Below, piece after piece: positions 63,432-64,000 of a stretch of 64,000 nt of DNA. Below the pieces are notes generated by a model. The model did not search any database. It was not told the DNA's origin and worked only from the letters and a program-made list of their open reading frames with translations. This DNA is from Gammaproteobacteria bacterium UBA7803. Its GTDB lineage: Bacteria; Pseudomonadota; Gammaproteobacteria; Pseudomonadales; Azotimanducaceae. Location: positions 1 to 64,000 of the forward strand of contig DLCH01000078.1 in the NCBI GenBank assembly GCA_002480525.1. The letters are read 5' to 3'. Numbering within the stretch: the first letter of the stretch is position 1; every line of letters starts with the position of its first letter. The position numbers and the translations under genes were made by a program.

Positions 63432-63689
63432 TCAGTCTGACACACGCATGCGGATATGGAAATGCGCCTGGTCGGTGCCGCAGGCGTGGTCGCGGCATTC
63501 CCGGTCGTCGAGAAACGTGTGCCCGTGAACCCGGCACCAGGCGCGGATGTCGTGGCAGGCGCCCGGGTCGGTGGCGAGCACTTCGAGGCCGGTCCCCGGC
63601 GCCAGCTCGCGCACCCGGTCCTGGGTGCGGATCACCGGCAGGGGGCACAGCAGGCCCAGGGCGTCCAGGCGGCTGTCCGGCGCGCTCAT
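63432..63689 (-). CDS. tusA: TusA/SirA-family sulfur carrier protein
   Basis: An 85-residue protein. LDALGLLCPLPVIRT near the N-terminus carries the active cysteine in the family's CPxP motif. TusA relays sulfur for tRNA thiolation and other routes. The ATG overlaps the upstream gene's stop (ATGA at 63686-63689). A C-terminal tail with two more cysteines and several histidines (RECRDHACGTDQAHFHIRM) is longer than in E. coli TusA. Confidence 0.88.
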   Translation of the reverse strand: MSAPDSRLDALGLLCPLPVIRTQDRVRELAPGTGLEVLATDPGACHDIRAWCRVHGHTFLDDRECRDHACGTDQAHFHIRMRVSD

Positions 63690-64000
63690 CCGATGTGCCA
63701 GGCCGCCGGCAGCTCGTGGGCGGGCAGCGGCGCCACCTCCACGACCTCGCCGACGCCGCCGGGACGCTCGATGCTGACCTGCACCCGGTCCGCATCCCGG
63801 CCCTGGCTGTAGCGGGCCAGCACCCGGGCGGCGAGGGTCAGGTCGTCCGCCTCGGCGACACCGTCGACCAGGCAGATGGGGCCGCGGTGGGACACCGGGC
63901 GCAGCGCCGTGAAGCGCCGCCGGTAACCCTCCAGGTAGCGGTTCTCGCCCTCCTCACGGCCGAGAATCAGCTTGAAGCGCGGGTCGGGCCGCAGGTGGCG
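63686..64000 (-). CDS. C-terminal part of a conserved protein, partial
   Basis: The frame is open to the window edge. It reads RHLRPDPRFKLILGREEGENRYL, then SHRGPICLV and an acidic C-terminus. RFKLILGREEGEN followed by SHRGP resembles the C-terminal domain of MnmA/ThiI-related PP-loop proteins of tRNA thiolation, which would suit its coupling to tusA. The catalytic part is outside the window, so the assignment is tentative. Confidence 0.6.
   Translation of the reverse strand, partial: RHLRPDPRFKLILGREEGENRYLEGYRRRFTALRPVSHRGPICLVDGVAEADDLTLAARVLARYSQGRDADRVQVSIERPGGVGEVVEVAPLPAHELPAAWHIG

Overview
The window is chromosomal DNA of a high-GC gammaproteobacterium. The evidence is gene content and order: asmA-mutY-yggX beside hisB/hisA, gpmI-envC-ctpA, secB with a rhodanese gene, glnA/glnL/glnG with a DUF4124 gene, tamA-tamB, and a full-length MSHA-type pilus cluster. 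I cannot place it to genus. GTG, TTG and 1-4 nt stop/start overlaps are frequent, so many starts were chosen from coupling, signal peptides or family alignment.

Region by region. 1-1659: RHS/YD-repeat fragment on the minus strand, without an N-terminus. 1722-3704: exported S9 peptidase. 3806-16897: a 13-kb integrative island in the 3' end of a tRNA-Phe gene, bounded by a perfect 46-bp direct repeat (3806-3851 and 16852-16897). Its integrase lies next to the intact tRNA. The cargo is all on the minus strand: an excisionase-like HTH protein, a second tyrosine recombinase, a complete QatABCD anti-phage operon (8881-13596), and a six-gene run hipB-hipA-AbiJ-like-AbiJ-like-small ORF-DUF2971 (4171-8706). 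That second run looks like an undescribed composite defence or growth-arrest cassette and is the most interesting item here. Base composition in much of the cargo is visibly lower in GC than the flanks.

17175-24795: tamA-tamB outer-membrane assembly genes, a TetR regulator with a palindrome in front, and a membrane-anchored beta-lactamase-fold hydrolase. 24800-29627: MFS transporter, yggX, mutY, asmA and a small tryptophan-containing protein, all on the minus strand. 29805-31610: a small conserved protein, hisB and hisA; hisH and hisF do not follow. 31528-36524: YibQ-like deacetylase, CtpA-type protease, EnvC-like activator and GpmI (minus). 36669-38103: rhodanese, secB, and trmL on the opposite strand.

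38180-53096: MSHA pilus cluster in the order mshI, a PilN-like gene, mshJ, K, L, N, E, G, a pilin, C, D, O, P, Q. mshM, mshF and a second major-type pilin gene are absent. The ATPase carries two MshEN motifs, so c-di-GMP control is likely. 53267-57948: acyl-CoA dehydrogenase and fatty-acid desaturase with a PaaX-type regulator preceded by three 12-bp direct repeats and two palindromes, then a beta-propeller lipoprotein. 58013-63069: ntrC, ntrB, a DUF4124 protein and glnA, with NtrC boxes before ntrB and glnA and a sigma-54 promoter before glnA. 63432-64000: tusA and the C-terminus of an upstream gene that runs off the window.
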